Positions 1 through 13,800 of a stretch of 64,000 nt of DNA are shown piece by piece. The stretch spans positions 7,254,001-7,318,000 of the forward strand of contig CM059621.1 in NCBI GenBank assembly GCA_030435675.1, in the 5' to 3' direction. Position 1 is the stretch's first letter. Every line of letters starts with the position of its first letter. A program made the position numbers and the translations under genes. The DNA is from Steinernema hermaphroditum (taxonomy: Eukaryota; Nematoda; Chromadorea; Rhabditida; Steinernematidae). Below the pieces are notes generated by a model. That model was given only the letters and a program-made list of their open reading frames with translations, was not told the origin of the DNA and searched no databases.

Positions 1-2375
1 CAGCCCTAATTGGCACTCGAAATCGGCGCCCGATCCGCGCGGCGTCATCTTCTTCCTCCATTTATGCGTCCGGCGACTCCATTACGCAACACAATAAGAG
101 CGATTTTCGGGCAGCGCGGAAGTCGAAGACGGCGTTTCCGACTCCGGAGTCCTGGAATGGGCCGAGGATGATGGACTACGCGGGGAGAAAAGTCGCCGAT
201 AATCGCCACGACGAGGTAAACAGGACGCGTTTCGGGTAATTGCCGTTCCCTGCGGGACCCGGACGACTCATTCAGAGCGATAATTTGGGAGTCCCCCGGG
301 AGGAACTGAGGGGGAGTCGCCCGAAAGGGCTTTTCGAGGAGGACGTCACAGATCTTGGACGATTCGTAGTGACCGAGATGCACAAAAAAGTTGTTATTTG
401 TTCGTGTTTTCCACGTGAACACGTTGACGAGGACACGCAACCTCTGTGTCCTTTCGAAGTGCACATCTCGGAACGGTCTTCGCTTTCACAGGAACGCCGT
501 CCGATTGGATTAATCCATTTGAGAACTATTGCGTTAACAACGCCAGGACAATGCACTTGCGGATCTCCGGGATCCGGGGTGTTCGGAAATGTATCATTCG
601 TTTACATTCAAGCCAAGAGAATAAAAGTTTAAAAAACCTATCCTCAGTGGAATCGAACTCTTGTGGGTGAACAACCATCAATAAGGCATGTTCTTGTGGA
701 CGTGAAACGTATCTCCACACACGTCATTGTCCACTGAGCAAGCAAAGGTCGGAAGGTGAGACCCGCAGAATCTGAGTTCATAAATGAACAAAAAATTCTG
801 CAAGGAGCAGTTTTTAGCTTTTTGTTTCACCATTTGCACAGACTTATGCATTACTAATGCACTTGGAAATGTCTCTCTTTGGGTGTAAACATTCGAAATG
901 GCGTGACCTCCGAAGTGTCAGGGCATAAGTCGGGAAGGAGTACCTTGCCGGGGACACAGATTCATTAATGTGGGTGGATAGCTTGACCTTGAAACCTTGG
1001 ATAGCTGCGGGAATATTCGAATTCTATTTACATTTATATGTGCAGGTCAAAATACGATCACGGACGGTCATTTTCTACTATAAGATTACCAGAAAAGTGT
1101 TGTAAAACGCAATTTAAGGAAAGGACATAGACATATTGGAGGGGACTGTTAGAGTGTCTATCAAAGGTATGTCTGATCTGTGCTTAACTGTGTCTATGGT
1201 AAAATAAACGAGCGGTCGTACAAGAAACTCATTTTTAAAGTTATCATAGGAGAGTCCGACTATGAATCCATGCATAAAATCCCCAAGAATTTCGTTTTTC
1301 CTTTCAAAGCGCCTTCCACCTTTTGCCTCGTGCGTAGCTGCATGGATTTTTGCTCTCCAGAACGGCACCGCCAATGCACTATTCAACGTCAGACTCCCAT
1401 CATTTCTGATGTAGAAAAATTGTTTTGGTGCAAAAGTCTTTTATGTGGAGAACGTCAAGTAGTCCTCAAAGGACGCCACTCTCACTCAAGATCCTGTTTT
1501 CCACCGTAACCCGACACTTGTTTATGTTATGCATTTCTGAAGACATCGATTGGCCGATCATCGTTTACGGAATTTGATGAATAACAAATGTGCCAATGTG
1601 ACTTTTTGGGAAGAAAGTGCATTTTTTGTCCATTTTTGAGGGGGAACGATCTACAAAACATCGTGGAATGTTCCCCTTTGTACCATAACAGCTGCATTCA
1701 AGCCTAACAGCAGTCAAGGCCTGTGTGATGTTCACGTTGCCAACGTCACTTAGTTTAGCTCACAGTCTCCAACACCTTTAAACCCTCATCAATAAGTTAT
1801 TACATTCCCAAAATCGGCATCTTTTGTCCAAAAATAGGCCATCCAAGATGAACGACTCCCTTCAATGGCCCTCTCGTGACGTGATCCACACGCAAAGTGT
1901 CTTTCTTCGTGACAAACTCTCGCGACGATCACGGCGTCGTCAGGAAACCGTCGTCAAAGACGAATAACCGATTCTGTGCGGTGACGTGGCGCCACCGTCA
2001 GCGACGCCAATTTAGGGCGACACGACGGAAAGGACCCGAGTGACGTGCGGCCCGGGATATACGACCCGATCGCTTGTTTACTTTGCGATATAATTGTGAT
2101 CTTGGCGGGAGGAGATTACGCGCCGGAGAGAATTCCGCGGAGGGGAGAGGCTAGAAGGGCACAAGGGATGTGTGGTGCTAATGTGTGTGATGGATTGTGA
2201 CTGTGTGGAAGAAGATGAATGACGTGGACTGTCTCTGTGACATCAAACAGTGACCAATTTGAAGAAGAGGATACGAGATCTCTGTGAAAAGGGGGTAATG
2301 GACAGACCCACGTGTGGAATGGATTCGAGGAAGAGCTTACCAAGAGTCGTCAACTCGAACGTCATTTCGTAAGGC

Positions 2376-2420
2376 AACCTTCCGAAGTGGTAGGCCTGAA
2401 TTAGAACACTTCGGAAGGTT
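2376..2420. repeat. Short perfect hairpin
   Basis: Two perfectly complementary 14-base arms (2376-2389 and 2407-2420, AACCTTCCGAAGTG and its reverse complement) enclose a 17-base loop. The stem is too short for a typical pre-miRNA, so it may be a chance hairpin or the relic of a small palindromic repeat. Confidence 0.6.
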
Positions 2421-3527
2421 CCCTTGGAAATTCAGCATTTTGGCTATTTTGGCGATTTGTATCCGGTAGAACACACCCTCTGTAGGCTCTTCTATGCGTA
2501 TTTGTAGCCAAGACGCACTCAAAAAGACAATTTTTGTTTACGGGAATTCTCTCTTCTTGGAATTTCTCTAGAGCACTTTTAATCACCGCTACTTCCAAAG
2601 CTTTCAGAGTTCACACGAGCAGAGCCTCTTAATCCTAGAGCGCTCTGCACCAGCGAAACGGATAATGACATTAATTTGCTATCGTAAACAGGATTTACGA
2701 TCCTCTAGTGAGAGGTACCCCTTAACTTGCAAATATGTTTTTCTCTCGTGCAGGGAAACAGGGATTTGCGTAAAATCCAATGGCTGCACATAATTGGACT
2801 CATTTGCTACAGAATTGGTTAGAATTCGATGAGTGTGTTTTCACTTCCTGAATGACAAATGCCGACGTACCATTTCTCATGCACAACAAAACAAAAGTAT
2901 CACGTTACATGGAGAGAGAGCCGACTGAAGATCGAATATGGTGTTTATCCAGAAAGGACGTTTCCGAGGGAATTAATGAAAGGACGGAATCGGGAGGGAG
3001 AATTTAAAAGGTCCCAATTGAAATAGCCCGAGAAGACCGTATCAGAGCATCTCTCCCTCGACAGAACCAGTTATAGTAGACAGTATGGCCCGGGAATGAC
3101 ATTAACAAGAGTCACGCTTTAAGATCCAACCCAAATTGGGTCACTTGAACCGGATTCTTCAGATTATCTGTACTAAAAATTATATGAAGTATTCCTTGTC
3201 AAGGTGATTCAGCATACAACTACGATTCTGTTCTATTTTTTGCTTCGATTGCATAAAAGAAACGTACGACTGACCGATATCGTTGTGGGTCGAAGAGGGG
3301 CGAACTCTCGCTGATAGAATGGCGCTGATACAGAAATTACGGATTAGCGCCATTGACAACAAGCATTTCATATTTCCCCTTTTAGATGGATAGCCTGATT
3401 AGAAACAAATGAGTTTGTGCTCAACTTCCCAGCCTCGAATCGAGCTAAAAATTGACACACAGATACATTAGTGAATGTTGATCCTAAAAGGGTCGGCACC
3501 ATACATACCTGGCCATACAAACAGCCT

Positions 3528-3738
3528 TATACTCTGTTTTTTTTTTCGATCACAAAATCGACCTTCAATCATCTCGTTGTGGGACTCAGAAATCTGATCC
3601 AACGCGTTGAAAACGACGAGCGAACATGCGAACTTCGTGCGCTTGTTTCATCGTTTTCAATGCGTTTGCGTCAAATTTCTGAGTCCCACAACGAGATGAT
3701 TGAAGGCTGATTTTGTGATCGAAAAAAAACAGAGTATA
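3528..3738. mobile_element. Fold-back MITE-like element (TA flanks)
   Basis: The arms at 3528-3619 and 3651-3738 are near-perfect inverted copies with a few mismatches and length differences, separated by about 31 bases. The ends read TATACTCTG and CAGAGTATA. This fits inverted repeats starting TACTCTG with duplicated TA, the target of Tc1/mariner elements. No coding capacity is present. It looks like a non-autonomous miniature element, but the exact end is ambiguous because the terminal TATA is itself symmetrical. Confidence 0.75.
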
Positions 3739-6400
3739 AAAAGTTACGTTTCAAGTGATTAAAGTGAACTTTGCCAAAATAGGAAAACTCTCACGTCCGG
3801 GTTTGATTTCTTTCTCATCTATTTCTTGTCAGTTTTCTCCGTTTCAGATACGTGTAAGTAAGAACCGCAACTCGATCATTTACACGACATTGCCTTGCTT
3901 AACTGTGCCTTCCAATTGTTCTAATCTTATGGTTTTGCTAAATTTTTGAACAAAAACAATACATTTTTGACTTTCGCGTCATTTCTTCTTTCGGAAACAA
4001 AACACACAAAAAGACGAAAACAGAGTCAGTCCCTTGCAGGAAAATGCGATTTCCTCGCTTTGGTCCCGTTCGGCCGTCCCGTTCCTGCTCGTCCACTAAA
4101 TACATTTCGGATGAAGTCGCGAAAAGTCGCGCGCCACACACGGCGGCGCGCAAACAACAAATTTAATATTGATATCTGTTTTCGGCGATCGGACTCCGGA
4201 GCAATTTGTCAGGCAGGATCGCAATTTTGCAATTGGCGTCGCGGGACCACGTCATTACCTGCAGGATTGATGGCCACGGCGACGCGGCGATGATTTACGG
4301 GAACGCGGAAGGATATTGCGTGGCCCTGGGGGCCGGGGACGTCAAGTAAGGGAAGTGAGGTGAACGGAGGGATGAGGTGGATGGAAAGTGACGGAAGGTG
4401 CCATTTCAACTAGATGAAAACAGTAGTGAGTCAGGGAGACGATCGCTTCCGACGGCCGGACGTGGCTCTGGGAGGAAAGGCTTTCCGGTCTAGCAGAAAA
4501 CAGAGCAAACAAGAATGACTGAATGCGGTTCGACTTCGAGGGGTTTGAATGAAAATTAAGCAAGCTTTGGACACCCGAAGGATTCAGAGATATGCTGACT
4601 CCGTTTAGAAGATGTTCATTGGGATGCCTAAGAATCAATCTACGGTGTAGCACTGGAGTCGGACTCGAGTGACTCGAGGGTTTTTGACTGATGACTTGGA
4701 TTTGACTAGAAATCGTTGTCCGTAGTTCGTAGTTTCGTCTAGAGGCGATAGAACCGTCCGTCCAACGTTACCAATTGACTAAGCACTGCAACAGGCAATG
4801 GAGACATGCAGCAGGCAGTTATCAATCGCGACTCTACGAACCCATCTTTCCAGAAACAGAGAGTTGAAAAAATAACCAATAATCCCAAAAGCCCGACTGT
4901 TCGAAACTGTATCTTTTAAAGTTGAGCCCCACAATGGCTCTCCATCTTGATCTAAGAGATTCTTGTTTGTTGTTCACAGCACATAGCACTTTGTTGTTGA
5001 GCACTCTTGTCTATCCATCTTACTGTCATCTGTATTCGTCCATAAATGATGACATCAGAAGAAACCACTTAGAATAAAATCAAGAGGTCGAAAACACTTT
5101 TTTCAAAACACGAATTCTTTGACTCAAATTTTGACTCAGTGATCCGTTTTCAGTGATTTTTTTAAACAGTGATCCGTTTTCGCAACTTAACAAATTCAGC
5201 GAGAGTTTTGATCTATGTATTTCAGAGTTGTTTCGGCGAAAAGCGGACGACATAAGAAGAGCATTTCTTATGGTACGAGCCTTTAGGACTGCATACGTGC
5301 GGAGAAAGAGAGCTCTCGAACAAGATTGCACCCTTTCAGGCAGTCCCTATTTATGGCAGAGAGGTCCATTTCCTGATAAGTCTAAAGGGGGGCTTAAAGG
5401 AGCTTCGTGGAAAGGTGTGCCAATGAACTGGAAAATTGTCACTGACTCGTAGAGCATGATTTCTCCTTTGACCTCTTCACATTCAGGACATTTGATCAGA
5501 TAGGACTCCATGGATGCTTTTGCTTGCCTTCTTGTTCTTTACAATCATTGAAATGTGTGTATGTGGTAAAGCCGTATTTAAATTTTGTTTATTTTAGATA
5601 AGCATGTTTCTCGTCGATGTAAAAAGTGATCGCTGTATCATGACTCTAGAAACCCTGACAAGTGCTGTCATCAGGGGAACACTGCTCTGTTCACGACCAT
5701 CGTGAATGAACGCCGTAAAAATGTACATAGGTTATGGGGAAACCTCAAAGCCGGCGCCGCATTAGTCGCGCTCCGTACGGATTCGACCTCGCGACCTCCA
5801 TGGAAACGCAGCCACCCCCACGTGAATCTTTGGACCCACACAACCCGCCGTGACACATAAAACGCCGTTTGGAGCGGGACCGGCGTCTTATGAAAAAGGG
5901 CGACCGAACGTGCGAAGTGCGTCGGAACTCATTACGCTGCTCCGGCGGCGCTTAATTGGCGGCGCGAACGCAATCAAACGCGAAATCATTCGATTATCGT
6001 CTCGGAGAATAAGGCGACGAAAACAAAAGGATTTCCGAGTGTTTGCCGCGGCGGCCGAGGAGCGGACGGCGCCTAAGGGGAGTGGAGTGGAGCGGCGATA
6101 AGTGGGATTCGATTCGGCCGAAAACGACCTTGAGGTCAATTGAAGCGAATCGCGATTGAGAGGATGAGGGAAAGGGTCCTAGAGCTGCGCGAATCCCGAG
6201 CACAAAGGTCGGAAGCCAGAAATGGCGACTGCAGGGAAAAATGGAAGAAGGGGAGATGATGTACTTTGTGCACAATGACCACAATGAGCCAAGCCAAACA
6301 AGGCAGTAAAGTGACCTTCTTTAAATTGCAAACTGCTTGAAAAATGGATATCTTGGACACATTATGTTTTATATATATCTGGCTGGTTATTTTTTGACTT

Positions 6401-6720
6401 CACGAGTTTACGAGTTTACGAGTTTATTTCGTGAATCAAAGGCTTACGCCTTGCACGACACCGAATAATAGACAAACACAGGATGTCTCGTTGTAGCCGG
6501 CTTCATCCCTGGCGTGGCGCTTATGGCAAACCGGTCGGAGACGGCGCGCATCACGGGGCATCTGGGAGCCGGCAAAACTTCGGAAATGGCGGTAGAACTT
6601 CTTCTTCTCGGGACGTTTGCGGCATTTGACTTCACGATAACGACATAATACAAACAACAAACACCATACAGTAGCCGAGCTTTCATTGGCTACATTCAGC
6701 ATATATGAACTGCGGTCCAC
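6401..6720 (-). mobile_element. 5'-truncated non-LTR retroelement copy (tail end)
   Basis: On the minus strand the copy ends in three tandem AAACTCGT-type units (6401-6433). The minus frame upstream, ending at 6436, encodes a basic C-terminal-like segment containing RKRPEKKKFYRHFRSF and then CVCLLFG just before the tail. Short tandem 3' tails of this kind are typical of RTE/CR1/Jockey-type non-LTR elements. A second copy with the related tail AAACTCTT lies at 60.25 kb. The 5' boundary is not defined. Confidence 0.5.
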
Positions 6721-6888
6721 TAGTCAGTCGACCTGACATGTAACTGCAAACACATATGCCTGAGTTCTTCGGAGGGACTGAATAGAATAACATCTATGAG
6801 GTCAGATGAGGTTGAATCTACTATACTGGAACAGCCCATTTGAAGGTCCTAAGTTACGATAAGAATGTGCCTTACTTCATAAGCTTTC

Positions 6889-7970
6889 GGGTTGGCAAGT
6901 TGCCACTTTGTGGAATGCCACTCTTTGAGATACATTTTTGGAATCTCTCCTCAAGCCAACTTCTCTGACTCCAAACCACGACCTCGTTTTCATCGATTTT
7001 AATCAATTTGCTTGAAGTTCGCAGCTTTCCTAACCTTCCAAATTTTCCAAAACATTTCTATTTCTTTCCGATGGAGCGAGCGGGATTGCAACTCCAAACT
7101 ACACAGATCGTGCCCTATGTTCCGGGCTGGCAAGTCCACATTGTGGAGTACGATATGACGTACATTTTGGAATCTCTTCTGGAATCCTGAACTCCAAATT
7201 CTCATAATCTACCTCTCTGACTCGAAACTACGACCTCGTTTTTATCGATTTTATTTGATTCACTTATTTGAGACTCGGGAGTTCAGGACAGAGATGAGAT
7301 CGGGATCTACGTGTTCGGAGATGAGGTGCGAAGACGATTGATAGGAGGGTAATTGGAGGCTGTATTGCTGAGAAAAATGCGGAACGTTAAATGTCTATTT
7401 CTGTCCGATGGAACGAACAAGACTGCAACTCCATACTACACAGGCCTTCAATGCCTCCGATCGGTCAATTCTCGAGTCTCAAATAGTCTCTTCAGCCACA
7501 CCTCTTCACCAATACGATCGAAATGTTTCGCGGCCTTGACACACTAGTCGCTGACTAGGTGTGGCACCTAATCGAAATTTGAATCAGATCGAATTAGCAC
7601 AACACCACGTAGAGCCACGTCACTGCAGGAGTGCAGTCAGACGCTTCTGCAGAACATCGCCGAGTCGTAAAAAGACTTGTAGCACGATTACTCGGCCATA
7701 AATTGGAGTTTTTCATTGCGGAAAGCAACGTCTGCACACATTCCACTGGAGGAAAAAGTGCAATCCTATACAACTTTGCAGAAGAGTGCTTTCACACAGG
7801 CTAATAGGGTGGGTCGTGCTGGGACCCGTGACAACGAGGCACGTGACCCGGAACGAGAATGAGAAGATCTCTGGTGAGTGGAGATCGGGATCCAAGTGTC
7901 CAGAGATGAGGCGTGGAGACGGTGGAAGGGAGGTTAACTAGGGGCTGTATTGTTTAGGAAAAATGCGAAA
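6889..7970. repeat. Interleaved diverged duplicated blocks
   Basis: Three different segments each occur twice in the same orientation. A segment ending CTCTGACTC..CGACCTCGTTTT..ATCGATTTTA is at 6889-7020 and 7126-7270. A segment with CTATTTCT.TCCGATGGA is at 7055-7120 and 7385-7450. A segment with GATCGGGATC..AGATGAGG..GGGCTGTATTG is at about 7288-7385 and 7875-7970. They are clearly related but diverged. This resembles an old segmental duplication or nested copies of an unclassified dispersed repeat. Confidence 0.55.
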
Positions 7971-10519
7971 CATTGTTCAGCATTTAGCTGTGACGTTTTC
8001 CAGATAAGTGATGGTGTTTTAGAGTCAGCTCTGTCAATGGATACATTTGTGACGTTACTGTAGGGATGAAGCCTTCGCAGGTCATTGGGTTGAGGCATTG
8101 AAAGAGGGCCGATTTTCCAATTATCACTTATTTTATGACGACACTGATGTCACTGTCGAGTCCGACATAGATTTAGCACTGAGCGAACTGAAGGAAGAAG
8201 AGTTGTATCCTAGAGGAAGATCAATGAATAGCAGAACCAAAGTGGGATTGTTACTGCGAGTTGGACAGAACAAGATCATGAGTACTCAAGAAGTCCGGCT
8301 TGGAGAGGATCATCTACTTCTCCAAAAATGGTGGAATGGATTCTCTTTTGGTTTCTGCAATCTTTCTGGTTTCTGCGATTGTTTGTGCTGAGGAAAGTTG
8401 AGAATTGATCTAGGAGAACAGTGGAAAACGCTATGCTATCTATCCCAAGTTACACACAAGGGCCCCACGGTATAATTACTTACATATCCTATCCGAATGT
8501 CTTGCATATCCCGAACCAAGAGCGGCAGGGGTCAATTTGGACATGTACTCTCTAGTGCGGCCTTGTTGTAATAGTAACAAACTGTTTGACGTGTTGATGC
8601 TGCAGGATTTCAGAAACCAGAAACGACCGAAAATACTTGTAATGGAGTGTGCGTTTAAGATTCTGTGGCTATGTTACACAATGACTAAGGAATCGAAGGA
8701 GATCTCTGGTTCCCATCTGACAGGCGATTCCTGTCAAGATATTCCTGTCAACCTTAAGTGCAACTCTCCGATGGTTCTTTCCGGATTTGATGGAAAACAT
8801 CGCTCTAAAACACATAATTTCCTTTTCTGACGTCTCTGTCGAAGTGTGACTAAAGTCCAACATGCGCCAACATGATGAAAGATTAAAACGGCCATCAAGA
8901 AGAGTGAAACCATTAACGACAGAGCGAGGCTTCCGAGAAGAAGAAGTGGGGCTAAAGGCCGGCCGGACACGAGGCTCTTACAAAGCTATTAATCTTAGGA
9001 TGTAGATGTTGGAGGCGAAATCCAGGAAGCGGCCTTCCCCCTCCGCCAGGCTCATTTCCGATCCAAAATTCACACACGCGGACGCAGAAGCGGAAACGAC
9101 GAAGTTTGGAAGAAGCACATCCATCTCGTTCGCTTCCGCTGCCGCATGAATAATGAACGCAGCGCGCACTTTCCTAATTGATTCCCGACACGAAAGGTGC
9201 CGTCGTCGTCGCCTCCGATGGCGTGTAGTCTCCATTAATTATGGAGGGAGTGAACGTCAAGGTGGACCTGCTTTCGATGCAAGCGATCTTCGGAGTTTTG
9301 CACGGGGACAGAACAGAGAAATGTCTTCGATAGTGCTAAGATGAACGGAGTTATGTATATGTATGTATCGTTTCTTGAAGATCTGCAAAGAGATCCAACT
9401 TTGATTAGACTTCCGGTCAATGAGAGGAATGTCTGTTCTTGAAAAAAGCGATAGGTATCCAGTGATTCGGCATTTGCTGTATTGCTTTCCTTTCAAGGCA
9501 TTGACTCGAAGTCAGATCAAAGTTTGAGCTCGTTGGAGGCCGAACCAGAACTAGCTTCGCCCCAGGTACCGCATAAATCAACAAAATTAGACCGAAATGC
9601 AAAACAAGGTCCGAACCGAAAATCTTCGAATGCACTTTTTCGTTGTTCGGTCGCATTTTTTTTGTTGTGCTGGACCTTGACGATGAAGCGATGCAAGTTC
9701 GAAAATTTTTGAATCGGACTTTAAAATTGGCCTGTACTGCAAAAAAATGTGGATTTTGGGGATCTTTTCGGGTGATAACTCTACTCCCCACGTTGTCTGG
9801 TGATGGTGAACAACGTCCTCATCACTCTAACCCGAGGGCATTCACGATGCCTGGATTCGATATTCCGGGCTTTAACACACCTAGGGTAAAGTAGGACGCG
9901 GAACAATGAATCAAGTCGTAGAATGTTTGGTGCACTCTGTGGATAAAGTTGCGCAAACAAGGTGCATTATACAACACGAAATGTTCTAAAATTCCTGGAG
10001 TGATTTCTGGAGTTGCTTCATGCTAAGCATAGTAACTGCATCGTACGATAGTGAGTGGAAACTGAGTCTTCGTTTTCTTTCTGTACGGTCCGACGGGCGA
10101 CATTATATTGAAATTTTTGTCCCAGCATCATGGTGATTTTATGGGTTTTTTTTTAATTTTGAATAACCCACAAATGTCAGGAGCCCAAAATCGATAAAAA
10201 TTCGATATAATTTCGTAAAGTATCATTTAAAGTGCAGAACATTTTGAGAATGTTCTATCTTTTAGACTTTGCAGAAAAAAATGGGGCAGTGAAGTTTCGG
10301 CCGTTTTCAACTACTTCAGAAGACGTCTTTTCGAGATGATTTTGTTATCATTCGATAGGGCAGTTAAATCTCTGCAGAATGTATCGGAAGAAATTTTTTG
10401 GCTCGCACGGTTCGCAACTTGGAACCGTCAATGTGAATCTACAATGCTTCTCTGCTCTCCCTGTATCCTCATCGATAGGACATGATCCTTAGCCACGGGG
10501 AAGTATCACTGATCGTCAC

Positions 10520-10525
10520 TTTATT
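10520..10525 (-). terminator. Candidate poly(A) signal of the nuclear receptor gene
   Basis: AATAAA lies on the minus strand about 335 bases after the receptor stop codon. It is the first clean hexamer I saw downstream. Confidence 0.35.
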
Positions 10526-10858
10526 AAATATTCACATTGGAACGAAGTCGCGATGTTCCGTGCTAACAAAATATACAAAAGAGAGAAATATACTTTCGGA
10601 ATTATACATTTTTGGTCGTAAAGAAGGGAAAACCCAAATGCTCTAGAAGAGGACAAGAGAAGACCACCCACAGCGGAAAGGAAATGAAAGACTTGTGGAA
10701 GACATAGACTCGGTGAAGATCGCTTCGGGAGCCCGGACACGACTCCGAAGCTTAAAGCTGAGCTGAGAGGGTCGTGTCGGGACCAAACGGGGGATTATTA
10801 GGCGTGGGCGCTAGGGAATATACAGGGAGAGGACCTAGGGATACGGTAGGGGACCCGG

Positions 10859-13800
10859 CTAGCACGTCGAGCTGGTGGCGCGCTGGTCGTCGGAGGCGGC
10901 GTCGTCGGACGAGCACTCGCCTCCCGCCACAATCAGGGTGCCGACGTGGCGGGAGCCCGTGGCGATGTGCGCCAAGGAGCGAGTCGGGTTCTTGGAGACG
11001 AGGAAGGGAACGTAGAACATCTTGGAGCGAAGGAGGACGTGCGACACGGCGTGTAGCTTCGGGAGCCACGTGAGGATGTCGGTGATGCGGCCGCCGTTCT
11101 CCGTCTGCGAGAGGTGAATCTGCAGCGCCTTGACGAACTGGTCCTGGATCAGGGACACCTTCCGCAGGTAGCCCGACTGCAAGAAGTTCCGGCCGATCTC
11201 CACCGCCACTTCGTCGGGTTCTCCTGAAACGAGAGGTTACTGCACTGCTACGGTAGGGATTTAAAGATTCTGTTCGGTGTATGTATCTGTTTGTGGCCGG
11301 CCGCATCACAATCATGAGGTGTTCGTAAAAAACCTGCTCCAAGTATAATCAAGGCTTGAACAAAAAATTTTCGCAAACAAACTTTTATGATAGTGTCATT
11401 ACCTAAGTTTCAAGTCTGTCAAATTGGAGACAGTTTTGTAGACAATTCAAGTGATACCAGGAGGTCAACCGGTTGCAAAATCTCGACACTGTCTACATTC
11501 TAGACGGCTGCGAAAGATCGACCAGTTCAATTAAGTTACATGAGACGGATAATTGGACAACTGGGGGCTAGACACCAGACTCTAGAGACAGTGTCAGGGG
11601 CTTTGAGACAGTCTGAAAAGTGAATGGATCGGATGAAAAAAAAACATTTTTTTTGTTGCACCCTCTATATTTTAATGAGCTTAGTAAATTCATAAAATTT
11701 CATAAAGTCAAACTGACTGAATTCAAGGCTAGAGCGCTGCATTATTTTCCAAAAAGATAAGTGAATTTTTTGGTTATCGTAAAGTACCTACCGTATGAAG
11801 AGAAAGTGTAGTGAAGGAAGGTGATAGCCTTGATACAGACGTAGGCTTCCGTCGTGATGTTCATCCGATTGAAGTCGGCGAGCAGTCCCGTGAACTGTTC
11901 GATCAGAGGTCCTGCCTCACTAAACAAAAACACTACGATAACTACAGTAGCCAGCAAGCCGCCCCACCTGACCACCTTCTCCATGGGAATCTCGGTCTTC
12001 ATGATGAGAGAGAGACGTTTCTGCAGCAGCTGGAGGTTGACCGTCCAGTCGGTGAAGGAGACGTCCGAGTTCACTTCTACCGTAGTGGAGCTGACGGGCT
12101 CCCGACTAGAATTGGTGGTGGTGGCACAGAAGCAGGCGGTGAGGAGGACGAGGTCCGACCAGCGCTGGCTGAGGAGGTGCGTGTGGATCTCGACGGGGAG
12201 GTCGTTGTAGAAGGGGAGCAGCTTCGTCCACTCGACGAGCTTCTCGACGATGTCGTCGCCGATCTTGGAGAGACGGTGGTTCCCCGGCGACGCGGGCGGC
12301 TCGTCGTCGTCGCCGTCCATCTGCAGCCCCGGCAGGTTGACGAGACACTCGATATTGTCGATCTCGATGAGCTCCTGGATGAGATTCTTGTTGGTAGGTG
12401 TCGGTGGGAGGTCCCGCAACGACTTCTGCTGCGGCGACGAGGGCCTCGACGACTTCGACGAGAGGTTCAGGGGCTGAGGAGTGCGTCGGTGGCGCGAGGA
12501 GTTTCGCGGGGAGGGCGACGAGGATACGGTAGGCTGTTGCTCCATGGAGGACCCTGTGGGGTGCTGGGCGCGGGAAGAGTCGGCGGAGGTCTTGCGAGGA
12601 AGAGTCTCGCAGAAGGATTGGAGACGCCGCGTTTTTTTGTATTTTAGCTGAAACGGGGAGGATTAGGACGTGCCAGTGGTCGACCAGGGTCGGGTGGGAA
12701 GGCTAAGAAGAGAGTAACAAACCAACCTTGTAGAGATTGTAGATAGCGCTCCCATTGCGGCCGCCCGGCATTCGGTCTTCGCGAACCGCTGAAAGTAGAA
12801 AGTTCAGTCTGCGCGCCCGAAATGGGTCACTTTTTGATGTAGTTAGGGCTCTTGAAAAGGATATCCCGATGTCGGAATTGGAGCGAAATGGGTGGGGACT
12901 AATGGTTCCGGCGCGGAGGAACCTGATGATTGACCGGCTGAGACGATCTGTTTTTTGGTTTACGTTTTAAGGGGATTGGCATAGAGGGGAGGATCTTATA
13001 CTTATGCATAGTAACAAATAAATCAATCAAGAAGTGACACAAAAAGGGTCTAAGGAGTTTCATCGAAACAAAGAGTTTTCGTAGTAGGACTACTAAGGAA
13101 TCTTTGGAATGAACCCATCTAGAAGACAGGGGAGGTTCTGAGACGAGGAACATCGAAAGCTTAAGCGAAAACAGAAGCGGAACTCACCTTCAAGAACCAT
13201 TCCCTGCTGAAGACACTTCTGGAATCTACAGTATTGACAGCGATTCCTCTGCTCCTTGGTCATGGGACAATTGGCCGATCCGCCAACGCACGTGTAGACG
13301 CGTTTGTTCTGCACGGTGCGCTTGAAGAAGCCCTTGCACCTGAAAGCGGAGGCTGAGGAGGGGCGAAGCGGAATCCGCGGGCGCCTGAGGGCGTTGAAGG
13401 CAACGCGAGAAGGCGAAGACAGCCGGGTGCGAGGCGGACGGCGCGAGAAGTGGTCGGCGCATGCTGGTAACTGGGTCACTGTGTTCTGGGTCAGGGGCGC
13501 GCCGAAGCCAGCCGCCGCGCAGAAGGAGGAACTCGGAGCCGCCGAACCTCAACCCCTCCGAAATCGGCGCCATAAAACCCCAATTAGGGAATGCAGAGGG
13601 TGCCCCCGGCGGAACGTTTCGAGGGTCGACCTTGTTTCGAAATGTTTCCAAATGGAGGACAAGGCCGCGCGGCGAAGGATGTGCCGGCTGCCTGGAAGGG
13701 AGTCCGTGGGGGACGCGGATCCGGTGGGGGTTTAATGTTGTTGGTTAGGCGGGGAGAAGGCACTCGAGAAGGGGAAACATTTCGGTGTTTTGGAGATTAT

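Larger units (their letters stand above)
1..10500. other. Gene-poor region, no supported gene
   Basis: I could not support any protein-coding gene here. The open frames are short, overlap on both strands and show no family motif, splice pattern or low-complexity protein signature. The stretch holds the repeats listed separately: a 14-bp hairpin, a fold-back element at 3.5 kb, a retroelement tail at 6.4 kb and diverged duplicated blocks at 6.9-8.0 kb. A single small exon of a gene with large introns could be missed. Confidence 0.5.

Noticed and set aside
11811..12647. 278-residue plus-strand frame
   Set aside because: It lies antisense to the nuclear receptor ligand-binding exon and reflects its codon composition only.
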